This document shows, one piece after another, positions 36,450-47,796 of a stretch of DNA of 64,000 nt (position 1 is the stretch's first letter; every line of letters starts with the position of its first letter). A model generated the notes under the pieces. The model was not told where the DNA came from. It searched no databases and saw nothing but the letters and a program-made list of their open reading frames with translations. Position numbers and translations under genes: made by a program. Source of the DNA: Phocoena phocoena (taxonomy: Eukaryota; Chordata; Mammalia; Artiodactyla; Phocoenidae). Where the stretch lies: assembly GCF_963924675.1 (NCBI RefSeq), contig NC_089223.1:8940881-9004880 (forward strand), in the 5' to 3' direction.

Positions 36450-36809
36450 TTTTTTCTTTTTTAACATCATTATTGGAGTATAATTTACAATGGTGTGTTA
36501 GTTACTGCTGTATAACAAAGTGAATCAGCTATACATACACATATATCCCCATATCTCCTCCCTCTTGCGTCTCCCTCCCACCCTCCCTATCCCACCCCTC
36601 TAGGTGGTCACAAAGCACCTAGCTGATCTCCCTGTTCTGTGCTTCCCACTAGCTATCTATTTTTAAATTGGTAGTGTATATATGTCCATGCCACTCTCTC
36701 ACTTCATCCCAGCTTACCCTTCCCCCTCCCTGTGTCCTCAAGTCCATTCTCTACATCTGTGTCTTTATTCCTGTCCTCCCCCTAGGTTCTTCAGAACCAT
36801 TTTCTCTTT

Positions 36810-39135
36810 TTACATTCCATATATATGCGTTAGCATACAGTATTTGCTTTTCTCTTTCTGACTTACTTCACTCTGTATGACAGACTCTAGGTCCATCCAC
36901 CTCAGTACAAATAACTCAATTTCGTTTCTTTTTATGGCTGAGTAATATTCCATTGTATATATGTGCCACATCTTCTTTATCCATTCACCTGTCGATGGAC
37001 ACTTAGGTTGCTTCCACGTCCTGGCTATTGTAATAGTGCTGCAATGAACACTGTGGTACATGGCTGTTTTGGTACATGACTCTTTTTGAATTATGGTTTT
37101 CTCGGGGTATATGCCAAGTAGTGGGATTGCTGGGTCATATGGTAGTTCTATTTTTAGGTTTTTAAGGAACCTCCTTACTGTTCTCCATAGTGGCTGTATC
37201 AATTTACATTCCTACCAACAGTATAAGAGGGCTCCCTTTTCTCCACACCCTCTCCAGCATTTATTGTTTGCAGATTTTTTGATGATGGCCATTCTGACTG
37301 GTGTGAGGTGACACATCCCTGCAGTTTTGATTTGCACTTCTCTAATGATTAGTGATGTTGAGCATCCTTTCATGTGTTGGTTGACAATCTGTATATCTTT
37401 GAAGAAATGTCTATTTAGTCTTCTGCCCATATTTGGATTAGGTTGTTTGTTTTTTTTGATATTGACCTGCATGAGCTGCTTGTATATGTTCAAGATTAAT
37501 CCTTTGTCAGTTGCTTCATTTGCAAATATTTTCTCCCATTCTGAGGGTTGTCTTTTACATGGTTTCCTTTGCTGTGCAAAAGCTTTTAAGTTTCATTAGG
37601 TCCCATTTGTTTGTCTCTGTTTTTATTTCCATTTCTCTAGGAGGAAGGTCAAAAAGGATCTTGCTGTGATTTATGTCATAAAGAGTTCTGCCTATGTTTT
37701 CCTCTAAGAGATTTATAGTGTCTGGCCTTACATTTAAGTCTTTAATCCATTTTGAGTTGATTTTTGTGTATGGTGTTAGGGAGTGTTCTAATTTCATTCT
37801 TTTACATATAACTGTCCAGTTTTCCCAGCACCACTTATTGCAGAGGCTGTCTTTTCTCCATTGTATATTCATGCCTCCTTTATCAAAGATAAGATGACCA
37901 TATGTGCATGGGTTTATCTCTGGGTGCTCTATGCTGTTCCATTGATCTATATTTCTGTTTATGTGCCAGTACCATACTGTCTTGATTATTGTAGCTTTAT
38001 AGTATAGTATAGTCGCAAGTCTGGGAGACTGATTCCTCCAGCTCCATTTTGCTTTCTCAAGATTCCTTTGGCTATTCGGGGTCTTTTGTGTTTCCATACA
38101 AATTGTGAAAATTTTTGTTCTTCTTCTGTGAAAAATGCCATGGGTAGTTTGATAGGGATTGCATTGAATCTGTAGATTGCTTTGGGTAATATAGTCATTT
38201 TCACAATGTTGATTCTTCCAATCAAAGAACATGATATATCTCTCCAACTTCCCTCTTATAACTGCTTTTGCTGCATCCCATAGGTTTTGGGTCATCGAGT
38301 TTACATTATCATTTGTTTCTAGGTATTTTTGATTTCCTTTTTGATTTCTTCAGTGATCTCTTGGTTATTTACTAGTGTATTGTTTAGCCTCCATGTGTTT
38401 GTAATTTTTTACAGTTTGTATTCCTGTAATTGATATCTAGTCTTATAGCTTTGTGGTCAGAAAAGATACTTGATATGATCTCAATTTTCTTAAATTTACC
38501 AAGGCTTGATTTGTGACCCAAGATATGATCTATCCTGGAGAATGTTCCATGAACACTTGAGAAGAAAGTGTATTCTGTTGTTTTTGGATGGAATGTCCTA
38601 TAAATATCAATTAAGTCCATTTTGTCTGATGTGTCATTTAAAACTTTTGTTTCCTTATCTATTTTCATTTTGGATGATCTGTCCATTGGTGAAAGTGAGG
38701 TGTTAAAAGTCCCCTACTATTATTGTGTTACTGTCGATTTCCCCTTTTATGGCTGTTACCATTTGCCTTATGTATTGAGGTACTACTATGTTGGGTGCAT
38801 AAATATTTACAATTGTTACATCTTCTTCTGGGATTGATCCCTTGATCATTATGTAGTGTCCTTCTTTGACTCTCGTAATATTCTTTATTTTAAAGTCTAT
38901 TTTGTCTCACATGAGAATTGCTATTCCAGCTTTCTTTTGATTTCCTTTTGCATGGAATATCTTTTTCATCCCCTCACTTTCAGTGTGTATGTGTCCCTAG
39001 GTCTGAAGTGGTTCTCTTGTAGACAGCATATATATGGGTCTTGGTTTTGTATCCAATCAGCCAGTCTGTACCTTTGTGTTGGAGCATTTAATCACATTTA
39101 GGGTAATTATTGATATGTATATACCTATTACCATT
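36810..39135 (-). pseudogene. L1-A ORF2 remnant lacking most of the reverse transcriptase
   Basis: The stop codon is at 36810-36812. C-terminal domain pieces are open at 36810-37202 (includes '[15 protein letters not shown]' and 'YSAIKRNEIELFV'). Endonuclease C-terminal sequence lies at 38384-38686 ('[17 protein letters not shown]'). At 38246/38247 the endonuclease-proximal part is joined directly to the thumb region. The span equivalent to L1-B 49222-50719, including the FADD catalytic box, is missing. The 246-codon minus frame at 37555-38295 crosses this junction and changes from the endonuclease-RT linker frame to a different ORF2 frame, so it is a chimeric artefact. No function is possible. 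Confidence 0.88.
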
Positions 39136-40074
39136 TTCTTAATTGTTTTGGGGGTGTTATTGTAGGTCTTTTTCTTCGTTTATGTTTCCTGCCTAGAGAA
39201 GTTCCTTTAGCATTTGTTGTAAAGCTGGTTTGGTGGTGCTGAATTCTCAGCTTTTGCTTGTCTGTAAAGGTTTTAATTTCTCCATTGAATCTGAATGAGA
39301 TCTTTGCTGGGTAGAGTAATCTTGATTGTAAGTTTTTCCCTTTCATCACTTTAAATATCTCCTGCCACACCCTTCTGGCCTGCAGAGTTTCTGCTGAGAA
39401 ATCAGCTGTTAACTTTATGGCGATTCCCTTGTATGTTATTTGTTTCTTTTCCCTTGCTGATTTTAATACTTTTTCTTGGTATTTAATTTTTGATTGCTTA
39501 ATTAATATGTATCTTGACGTGTTTTTCCTTGAATTTATTCTGTATGAGATTCTCTGTGCTTCCTGCACTTACTATTTCTTTTCCCATATTAGGGAAGTTT
39601 TCAAGTATAGTCTCTTGAAATACTTGCTCAGACCCTTTCTTTTTCTCTTCTTCTTCTGGGACCCCTAAAATTCTAATGCTGGTGTTTAATGTTGTCTCAG
39701 ATGTCTGAGACTGTCCTCAGTTCTTTTCATTCTTTTTTCTTTATTCTGCTCTACAGTAGTTATTTCCACTATTTTATCTTCCCAGTCACTTATCCATTCT
39801 TCTGCCTGAGTTATTCTGCTATTGATTCCTTCTGGAGGATTTTTAATTTCACTTATTGTGTTTTTCATCATTGTTTGTTTGCTCTTTACTTCTTCTAGGT
39901 CCTTGTTAAATGTTTCTTGTATTTTCTCCATTCTGTTTGCAAGATTTTGGTTATCTTTACTATCATTACTCTGAATTCTGTTTCACATAGACTGCCTATT
40001 TCCTCTTCATTTGTTTGGTCTTGTGGGTTCTTACTTTGCTCCTCCATCTGCTGTGTATTTCTCTGTCTCCTCAT
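39128..40074 (-). pseudogene. L1-A ORF1 remnant (RNA-binding chaperone)
   Basis: An intact L1 ORF1 encodes a trimeric coiled-coil RNA-binding protein with RRM and C-terminal domains. Here the start is the ATG whose complement is at 40072-40074 (encodes MRRQRNTQQMEEQSKN). The stop is at 39128-39130 after 'KQLRKW'. The coiled-coil part is readable at 39686-39931 (heptad-rich, 'INSRITQAEEWISDWEDKI'). The C-terminal domain is readable at 39128-39568 ('ADFSAETLQARRVWQEIF'). These lie in different frames and a stop separates them, so the gene is broken at least twice. Confidence 0.85.
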
Positions 40075-40845
40075 TTTACTTATCTTACTGCGTTTGAGGT
40101 CTCCTTTTCGCAGGCTGCATGTTCGTAGTTCCCGTTGTGTTTGGCGTCTGCCACCAGTGGGTAAGCTTGGTTCAGTGGGCTGTGTAGGCTTCCTGGTGCC
40201 TATGTTCTGGTGGATGAGGCTGGATCTTGTCTTTCTGGTGGGCAGGACCACGTCTGGTGGTGTGTTTTGGGGTGTCTGTGAACTCATGTTGATTTTAGGC
40301 AGCCTCTCTGCTAATGGTGGGGTTGTGTTCCTGGCTTGCTGGTTTTTTGGCATAGGTTGTCCAGCACTGTAGCTTTCTGTTCATTGAGTGGAGCTGGGTC
40401 TTAGTATTGAGGTGGAGATCTCTGGGACAGCTTTTGCCATTTGATATTACATGGGATTGGGAGGTTTCTGGTGAACCAATTTCCTGATCTCGGCTCACCC
40501 ACCTAAGAGGCTCAGGCCTGACACCCAGCTGGAACACCAAAGCCCCATCAGCCACATGGCTCAGAAGAGAGAAAAATAAAAAGAAAAAAGAAAAGAAAAT
40601 AAAGTTATTAAAAGAAAAAATTCAAAAATATATTATAAAAAAGAAAGAAGAGAGCAATCAAACCAATAAACAAATCCACCAATGATAACAAGTGCTGAGA
40701 ACTATACTAAAAAAAAGAAAAGAAAAAACAAACAAAAAAACCAGACAGACAGAATCCTAGGACAAATGGTAAAAGCAAAGCTAGGCAGACAAAATCACAC
40801 AAAGAAGCATACACACTCACCAAAAGTCAAAAAGGAAAAAATAAA

Positions 40846-40848
<3 letters not shown>

Positions 40849-40881
<33 letters not shown>
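40849..40881. repeat. (TA)n microsatellite in the L1-A 5' UTR
   Basis: About 16 TA units inside an A-rich part of the L1 5' UTR; L1-B has only a short version near 53268-53280. Confidence 0.9.
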
Positions 40882-40885
<4 letters not shown>

Positions 40886-41129
40886 AAAAAAGGAAGAGAG
40901 CAACCAAATCAATAAACAAATCTACCAATGATAATAAACTCTAAATATTAACCTAAGATAAACTTAAAAACCGAAAGCAAACCCCAAGTCTACAGTTGCT
41001 CCCAATGTCCACTGCCTTAATTTTGGGGTGATTTGTTGTCTATTCAGGTATTCCACAGATGCAGGGTACATCAAGTTGACTGTGGGGATTTAATCCACTG
41101 CTCCTGAGGCTGCTAGGAGAGATTTCCCT

Positions 41130-42206
41130 TTCTCTTCTTTGTTCGTACAGCTGCCGGGGTTCAGCTTTGGTTTTGGCCCCGCCTCTGCGTGTAGGTCACC
41201 CTCTGGCCTCTGTTCTTCACCCAGACAAGACGGGGTTAAAGCAGCAGCTGATTAGGTGCTCTGGCTCACTCAGGCCAGGTGGAGGGAGGGGTACAGGATG
41301 TGCGGTGAGCCTGCAGCGGCAGAGGCCAGCGTGACGTTGCACCAGCCTGAGGTGTGCCGTGCGTTCTCCTGGGGCATTTGTCCCTGGATCATGGGGCCCT
41401 GGCAGTGTCGGGCTGCACAGGCTCCCAGGAGGGGGGTGTGGATAGTGACCTGTGCTTGCACGCAGGCTTCTTGGTGGTGGCAGCAGCAGCCTTAGCGTCT
41501 CATGCCCGTCTCTGGGGTCTGTGCTGATAGCCGCGGCTTGCGCCCGTCTCTGGAGCTTGTTTAGGCGGTGCTCTGAGTCCCCTCTCCTCGCGTACCCCGC
41601 AACAATGGGCTCTTGATGCTTAGACAGTTACAGACTTTTCCCCAGACTCCCTCCCGGCTAGCTGTGGCGCACTAACCCCTTCAGGCTGTGTTCACACAGC
41701 CAACCCCAGTCCACTCCCTGGGATCTGACCTCCAAAGCCCGAGCCTAAGCTCCCAGCCCCGCCCTCCCCAGCGGGTGAGCAGACAAGCCTCTTGGGCTGG
41801 TGAGTGCCAGTCGGCCCTGATCCTCTGTGCGGGAATGTCTCCGCTTTGCCCTCCGCACCCCTGTTGTTGCGCTTTCCTCCATAGCTCCAAAGCCTTCCCC
41901 CTCCGCCCCCCCAGCAGTCTCCGCCCGCGAAGGGGCTTCTAGTGTGTGGAAACCTTTCCTCCTTCACGGCTCCCTCCCACTGTTGCAGGTCCCGTCCCTA
42001 TTCTTTTGTCTCTGTTCTTTCTTTTTTCTTTTTCCCTACCCAGGTATGTGGGGACTTTCTTGCCTTTTGAGAGGTCTGAGGTCTTCTGCCAGTGTTCAGT
42101 AGGTGTTCTATAGGAGTTGTTCCACATGTAGATGTATTTTTGATGTATTTGTGGAGAGGAAGGTGATCTCCACGTCTTACTCCTCCGCCATCTTGAAGGT
42201 GCCCCC
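41130..42206 (-). promoter_or_regulatory. L1-A 5' UTR internal promoter region, CpG-rich
   Basis: By position this is the first kilobase of the L1 transcript, where L1 elements carry an internal RNA polymerase II promoter. It is strikingly richer in G+C and CpG than its surroundings. Near the 5' end the minus strand reads aagatggcgg (42185-42194), matching the AAnATGGC core of a YY1 site like that used for start-site positioning in human L1. Open frames of 60-115 codons on both strands here are products of base composition. Activity is inferred, not shown. Confidence 0.6.
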
Positions 42207-42221
42207 AAGTCTCTGGCTTTT
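42207..42221. repeat. Target-site duplication of L1-A, right copy
   Basis: aagtctctggctttt, directly following the L1 5' end; one mismatch to 36435-36449. Confidence 0.9.
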
Positions 42222-42286
42222 ATCCACCACTTTGGTATATAAACAAATGGCCTCAGGGGAGATCTGTATTTAAGACTGCTATTCAA

Positions 42287-45200
42287 TCACTCATCATTCA
42301 GAAAGCCAGGACCATCCAGAAATGTGAGAACAATAGTAGTTTCACAAGACTCTGGCCCAAGTGGTAGAACTGCTTTCATAGCCACGTTTTCCTGCCCTGG
42401 ATCCCACTCACATCTGGCATGACATCTACTACATGTCAGAGCATTATTGTTACCAATGGAATATTCTGCCACAGACCCAAAGATGCTTTCTTCTTAGCTT
42501 TCTACACTCCTAAGTCCTCTTAGGTGTGAGATGCAGTAATTTTGCAGGGGACATCCCAGCATAGCTTGGACCATTGGGCCCCTCAAAACTTTACCAATAT
42601 AGTGGGCCCTGATTCTTCATAGGTTTTATTTCCTGTCCTCTGTAGTTCATATGCATTTAATCAAGACCTCTAACATATTTGCAACTTCTTGCTCATTTGG
42701 TTCTGTTAACATGATGTTGCCCATAAAGCATACTCACGTGGTGTTCTGTAAATGTTCAGATGGTCCAGATCTCTTCTAAATATATTATGATAGATGGCAG
42801 GAGAGTTAATGTAGCCCTGAAGCAAGACCATAAAAGTATACTGCTGTCTGTTCCAAATGACTGCAACTTTTTTTTCACCTTCCTTCTTAATAGAAATAGG
42901 AATGAAAACAGTTTGTTAGATCAATGGCCACACACCATGTATCTGAGCCCATGTTAAATATCCACATTCTGCATGGCAAACAGGATGTGTCTGCTTGATT
43001 AGTGAATTAATTTGGGATATAGTGGGGACTCTCACCCCTGCATTTTCTGAGACGTTAATATCTGCCATTCCCTCCAAGATGCAATACGTTTTTGATTTAC
43101 TAACTTGGCCAGTGGGGGTGGGTTGGGATGGTGACAGTGTCAGGTGTTTCCATGTGGCCTTTCCCACTACAATATAATCTACTAATCAGGAGAAGGAACT
43201 GTCAACTGAAAAAAAAAGCAAACCAAACACACAACCTAAAAGTTGAGAATTATGTTTTATTTGGTGGATTTTCCGAGGACTGAAGTCCAAAAGATGGCCT
43301 CTCAGATAGCTCTGAGGGACTGCTCCAAAGAGGTAAAAGAAGAGCCAGGACATATAGGAGCTTTTGCAACGAAAACCAGGGAGTCAGAATATCAAACGAT
43401 TAATGTTAATTAAAGAAAACCAGACATGTCAAGTTAATGAATTTAGTGCTCTTCTGAGTATGGGAAGATGCACGAGTCTGGGTTCATTGAAATCATTCCT
43501 TTGATATGCACCTCAGCTATCTAGGGCCAGCATCCTGCTTTTCTCTTCTTGGGTCCCCTCAGGGTGCATAGCTGGGTGTGGCTGTAGTGTCTGCTGGCTT
43601 GATGGCTGCAACATCCTTTGTTTCCTGATGTGTCCGCTGACATTTTTCATCCACAGAACTTCTGTTGGAGTCTAAGAACAACCAAGTATATCCATACCTA
43701 TGATATTATTCAGGGCCAGGTCCCAGAGAAATGACCATTGGGTGATTTTGGGGACCCAGGGAACTCCCTGTGAGCCAAACTGGGACAATATCGTATTTAT
43801 TATGTTTCACATTCCCGAGCATCAAGTTAGCTCAGACCCAGTGTCTAATCTTCTTGGAAATATTTCCATACTCCCTTCCTCTTAGTATATGGTTACTTGA
43901 GTAAATGGCTGGAAGTCTCTTTGAGGAAAGACTGTGGGGACCATTTGTCTACATGCTGCCCACTTGCATGGTTTTGCAGGGCCCTTCCTCCTGAGCACTT
44001 CAGTCAATATGTTTCAGATCTGCAGAATGGCTCAGGTCTAGAGACTGGGCAAGAATTTGAAATATTTTATTGGCAGGTGCCCTCAGCTTTCTTTCTTAAA
44101 TTCTTATGATTATATGGATTGAGTAATACCCTTTTGGTTACCCTCCTAGGTTGCTTTCAGGGAAGCTATGTTTTTTTTAACCATTTCCATGGTGCCCTGT
44201 GGTTCAGGTCCCTGTCTGCCACTCCAGCCTTGCAGCTCACTGAGTTCATTGTAACAGCCTGGCTTTGAGTTCATTGTAACTTCTGACAGCTAAGTGCCAT
44301 TACCTAGCCTCAATTATTTTGGAATTCTATCATTCCTAATTCTATTATTGAACCCACTTGTAATAGAATCTCCTTCTGTTTTCCCTTACTTACAGAGGAA
44401 AAGTCATCACTGAGTGTCTTAATGACGCTGGTGCCCCTCTCACTGGAGCATAATTTATCACTTTTGTAGAAGTATCCTCCAACTCCACCCACAGAACATG
44501 CTCAGCTGGTAGAGTTTCTAACTTTATGTCCATATCCATCTAGATGCCTACTTCCACTATCTGCAGTTATTCCATTTCTGTTTCACTTACTGTGGGCCAG
44601 TGTTCTCTCCAAACTTCTGAGTGTCATCCAAATTAGAATAGAACCATCTGATTAGCATATTAAGAATTAGCATATTAGCACCATCTTCTAGGGTCCTCTC
44701 CAGATTATTAGATTTTGTATGATGGGAGAATACTCGTGTCAGTAGACTCTCCATTAGCCATCCTTCTGTACCATCCACTCGGCCCCCCAACTTCACAGTC
44801 TAGCACTCTCAGGATCCAGTTCTTTGTATCATTTCCAGGCTCCTGCTGGTACCTGTAGGCTAAATCATGCAGTTTTTCAAGATATAGTCCATTTCCTCTC
44901 TTCCAGTCCCAGCACTACACTGGCCATACTCTGATGCAGCTTGATGCTACTACTTGGTCTGGTGGCTAGGAAAGGATGTGGGGCTAGATTCTTATGGTGG
45001 GGCAGGGGTACAATCTAGAGGCTGCTGCATTGTGTTCAAGGAAGAGAAAACTGGGAACTTTTGATTCCTCCTCTAACAGGGAGGTGTGGAAACTTCCTGT
45101 AGATCCAGAGGGTTCAAGGGGATCTGAAGCGTCAATAATATCTACCCACATGACCCCACCCCATGACTCAGAGTCTTACTGCTCTCCCGCTGGACCCTTG

Positions 45201-45560
45201 ACTTGATGTAGTTGAAACTTCAGCCTTCTTTAGAGACGAGCTACTAGCCCAGATCCTCTGCTTTATCTGTTCTAGGTTGTAGAAGATAAGAGTTACTTTA
45301 TATGTGGCCTAAGAGGACCTCTGACTGTCACATTTTGCTTTTGATTTGTGAAATTACCCTCAGTCTTTCAGTGTCCTTCTCCATGTATCAGTTACACTCA
45401 TCAAGAGCCATCTGATTCCGTTGTCCTTATAATTAGCGCTTCTACTGAACCTTCCAAAAGCCTGATGTGTTGAACCAGCCAGTACTGTTCCCTTTTCTGG
45501 TGTTTCATCCATTTCATCTGGAGAAAGTATAATAATGACCAATTGCATCAAACCTCATTC
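42287..45560 (-). mobile_element. ERVL-class endogenous retrovirus relic, antisense, pol region recognisable
   Basis: On the minus strand the segment 42287-42760 translates, with stops and frameshifts, to the end of a retroviral reverse transcriptase and the following thumb/RNase H connection in the style of ERVL. The position of the YxDD catalytic box is at 42716-42727 and reads FMGN, so the catalytic aspartates are gone. It is followed by '[15 protein letters not shown]', which fits the family. The open frame at 42287-42472 contains 'AVLPLGPESCE' from the next conserved block. The part 43680-45560 is probably upstream pol, pro or gag, but I could assign no domain firmly. An unrelated LTR (43207-43656) interrupts it. 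No intact gene remains and no flanking LTR of its own was identified. Confidence 0.6.
43207..43656. mobile_element. Solo-LTR-like insertion within the ERVL relic
   Basis: Contains gagaattatgttttatttgg near 43245, 'cctctcagatagctctgagggactgctccaaagagg' and 'gttaatgaatttagtgctcttctgagtatgggaagatg'. This order is one I associate with an artiodactyl or cetartiodactyl ERV LTR. The putative ends are TG at 43207 and CA near 43653. The flanks look like different parts of ERVL-type sequence, supporting a nested insertion. No internal region accompanies it. Confidence 0.5.
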
Positions 45561-47330
45561 TGTTTTCTTGTTTGATACCTTTCATTTCCACTAAGCAAAA
45601 TTCAAACTGAGTTGTAAGCCCTTACTTCAGTGTTGGGCACAACATAATTATTTATTAAGTGTGTAAATATTAGATTTCTTTTAGGGTCTGTGTGATGATT
45701 TTCACTAATTCCAATAATTTATTCCTTTTTAATATAGTGCACATAGAACCAGGCTAATTTTAATAGCTTCTATGTTGGAATTGGATTCTGTCTATTGGAA
45801 ATAGATTGCAGCTAAGCCAGTGGTTATCACTGATCGAAAATCTGCCTGGTCAGGCCAATGTGATGGGTTAGGGTCTGATCAAGATGGCTCCAGGCCATAG
45901 CTTTTGCTCAAGCTTATCAGAACTAGACATTAGGATTCTAGACAGAGCCTCTGTGCATGTAATGAAATAAGTTTCAGTTGTACTTCAAGGTTAAAATTAG
46001 AATCAACTGTGTCAATATTAGTTTCATCAACCATATTACTTACATGGAGAAGTCATCACCTTTACACACACACACATTTCCTGTTAAAATTTTAAAATTG
46101 AATTATGACTCACAATGGACACCAGCAAAATTCTGGTAATGTTGCCTTAACCTGTGGAACATAATGGAATCAGACTTCATAGCCTCCTTTGTCTGTACTC
46201 ACAGAGACATCTGCCTCTCCTTCCCAGTGTAATTTCTTTCAAGGCAGAATGGCATGCTCTCACAGCAGGGATGCCATTCTAGCTAGTTTTTTTCCTTGAG
46301 GTTGAAGGGCAAGGTCTCCAAGTTTAATTGATTTCTTTCTTCCAAAGAAAGAAAGGACAAGAAAGATGGAGGCTAGTGGAAAACCCCTGGTGTTTGCACG
46401 GATGTCATTTGCCAGTGTGCAAAACAGCACGGCTTTCATCTTCTCACCAACATCCATGGTTGGTTCCTGTCTTCTGTGCACTGCTGGTATCTGGCCCTGA
46501 ATCTAACACACCACTGAATGTACAAAGGAATCTGTTGTTGTTGTTTTTTGGGCATTTCTGTTGCTGCTTGAGCCCCACTGATGTTGCTCCAGCTCAGCAG
46601 TCGGCTTCTCAGACAATGAGAGCCTGTCTCTTCATCTTGCAATTTCCTGTTTCCCACTCTCCACTCCCATGATCCAACAAAAGGAATTCATTAAAGGAGT
46701 TAAGTGTTTGGTTATTATCAGAGGAGGGAAAACAAATTGAGCTATTTTTGACCACAGAGGTCTTTCACAACAGCCACTGAAGTCAGCCCTTTCCTCACTT
46801 ATAATAATCATAAAAAATCAGCCATGGTTTCTAGCGGTCACTGCATTATGCCAGCATAGAAGGGGCAGAAGAAACCAAGTACAAATTATGTAATTATCTG
46901 AAGAACTCATAGTTTTCTTTTGTTCTTTGCTTATTTATGTGCCACTTGTATCATCCCTGAATTTCTTGGTAAGTTCTGAATATAAAGGCAAGTAAGGCTG
47001 ACATATGACTATTAATTTTCCTGGAGAGCAAATAAAAAACCTCTTTACTAACTCCAACAGCAGTCAGTAAGAGTAAAGATCTTTAAAAGCAGTCAGAGCC
47101 TCTAATATCTTGTAATGTACGAAAGAAAACCCTAGCTTATTTCTAAAAGGAAACACCCCATGTAATTTTGATATATATATTATTGAGAAAAGTTAGGTTA
47201 TTCTTTTATCATACCACTACATTTTCAATTTTCTATAAAATTTAATAGAGTTAAATGATTAGGTTTCACGTGCAAAGAACAAACAGGAAAAAAGAAACAT
47301 TGAAGCCTACTGAGCTTTTTGGTTATTCAA
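45561..47330. other. Unassigned non-coding sequence
   Basis: No recognised gene or repeat. A short (ac) run is at about 46062-46075. The 114-codon plus frame at 46328-46672 and overlapping minus frames have no recognised domain. Confidence 0.4.
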
Positions 47331-47421
47331 ATATGTGTGTGTGTGTGTGTGTATGTGTGTGTGTATATATATATATTTGAATATGTATATATATTCAATA
47401 TATATATTCTATATATATATA
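47331..47421. repeat. Compound (TG)n(TA)n microsatellite at the 3' end of L1-B
   Basis: TG repeats (47335-47364) are followed by TA-rich repeats broken by ttgaatatg, running straight into the reversed L1 tail. Because of this, the L1-B target-site duplication cannot be seen. Confidence 0.85.
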
Positions 47422-47796
47422 TTTTTTAACATCTTTATTGGAGTATAATTGCTTTACAATGGTGTGTTAGTTCCTGCTTTATAACAAAGTGAATCAGTTA
47501 TACATATACATATGTTCCCATATCTCTTGCCTCTTGCGTCTCCCTCCCTCCCACCCTCCCAATCCCACCCCTCTAGGTGGTCACAAACCACCTAGCTGAT
47601 CTCCCTGTGCTATGCGGCTACTTCCCACTAGCTATCTATTTTACATTTGGTAGTGTATATAAGTCCATGCCACTCTCTCACTTTGTCACAGCTTACCCTT
47701 CCCCCTCCCCATATCCTCAAGTCCATGCTGTAGTAGGTCTGTGTCTTTATTCCCGTCTTACCCCTAGGTTCTTCATGACCTTTTTTTTTTTTTTCC

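Larger units (their letters stand above)
36450..42206 (-). mobile_element. Young-looking LINE-1, antisense, both ends present, internal deletion (L1-A)
   Basis: From left to right: reversed poly(A) tail, 3' UTR (about 36466-36809), ORF2 remnant, ORF1 remnant (39128-40074) and a 5' UTR of about 2.1 kb with a CpG-rich part. The 5' end is ggggg-caccttcaagatgg on the minus strand, directly at the target-site duplication, so the insertion was full length. Compared with L1-B, about 1.5 kb of ORF2 is absent at 38246/38247. A (TA)n run lies in the 5' UTR at 40849-40881. Sequence similarity to L1-B is high along its length. ORF1 and ORF2 are both interrupted, so it is not autonomous. Confidence 0.93.

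Noticed and set aside
38230..38260. L1-A deletion as the product of a spliced L1 RNA
   Set aside because: Reading the breakpoints in element sense against L1-B does not give a GT donor and AG acceptor that reproduce the junction.
37555..38295. 246-codon minus-strand open frame that looks like a novel protein
   Set aside because: It joins two L1 ORF2 segments across the 1.5-kb deletion, in frames that are not both the ORF2 frame.
39917..40372. 151-codon plus-strand frame with membrane-like residues
   Set aside because: Antisense to L1-A ORF1 and the adjacent 5' UTR; hydrophobicity comes from T-rich antisense sequence.
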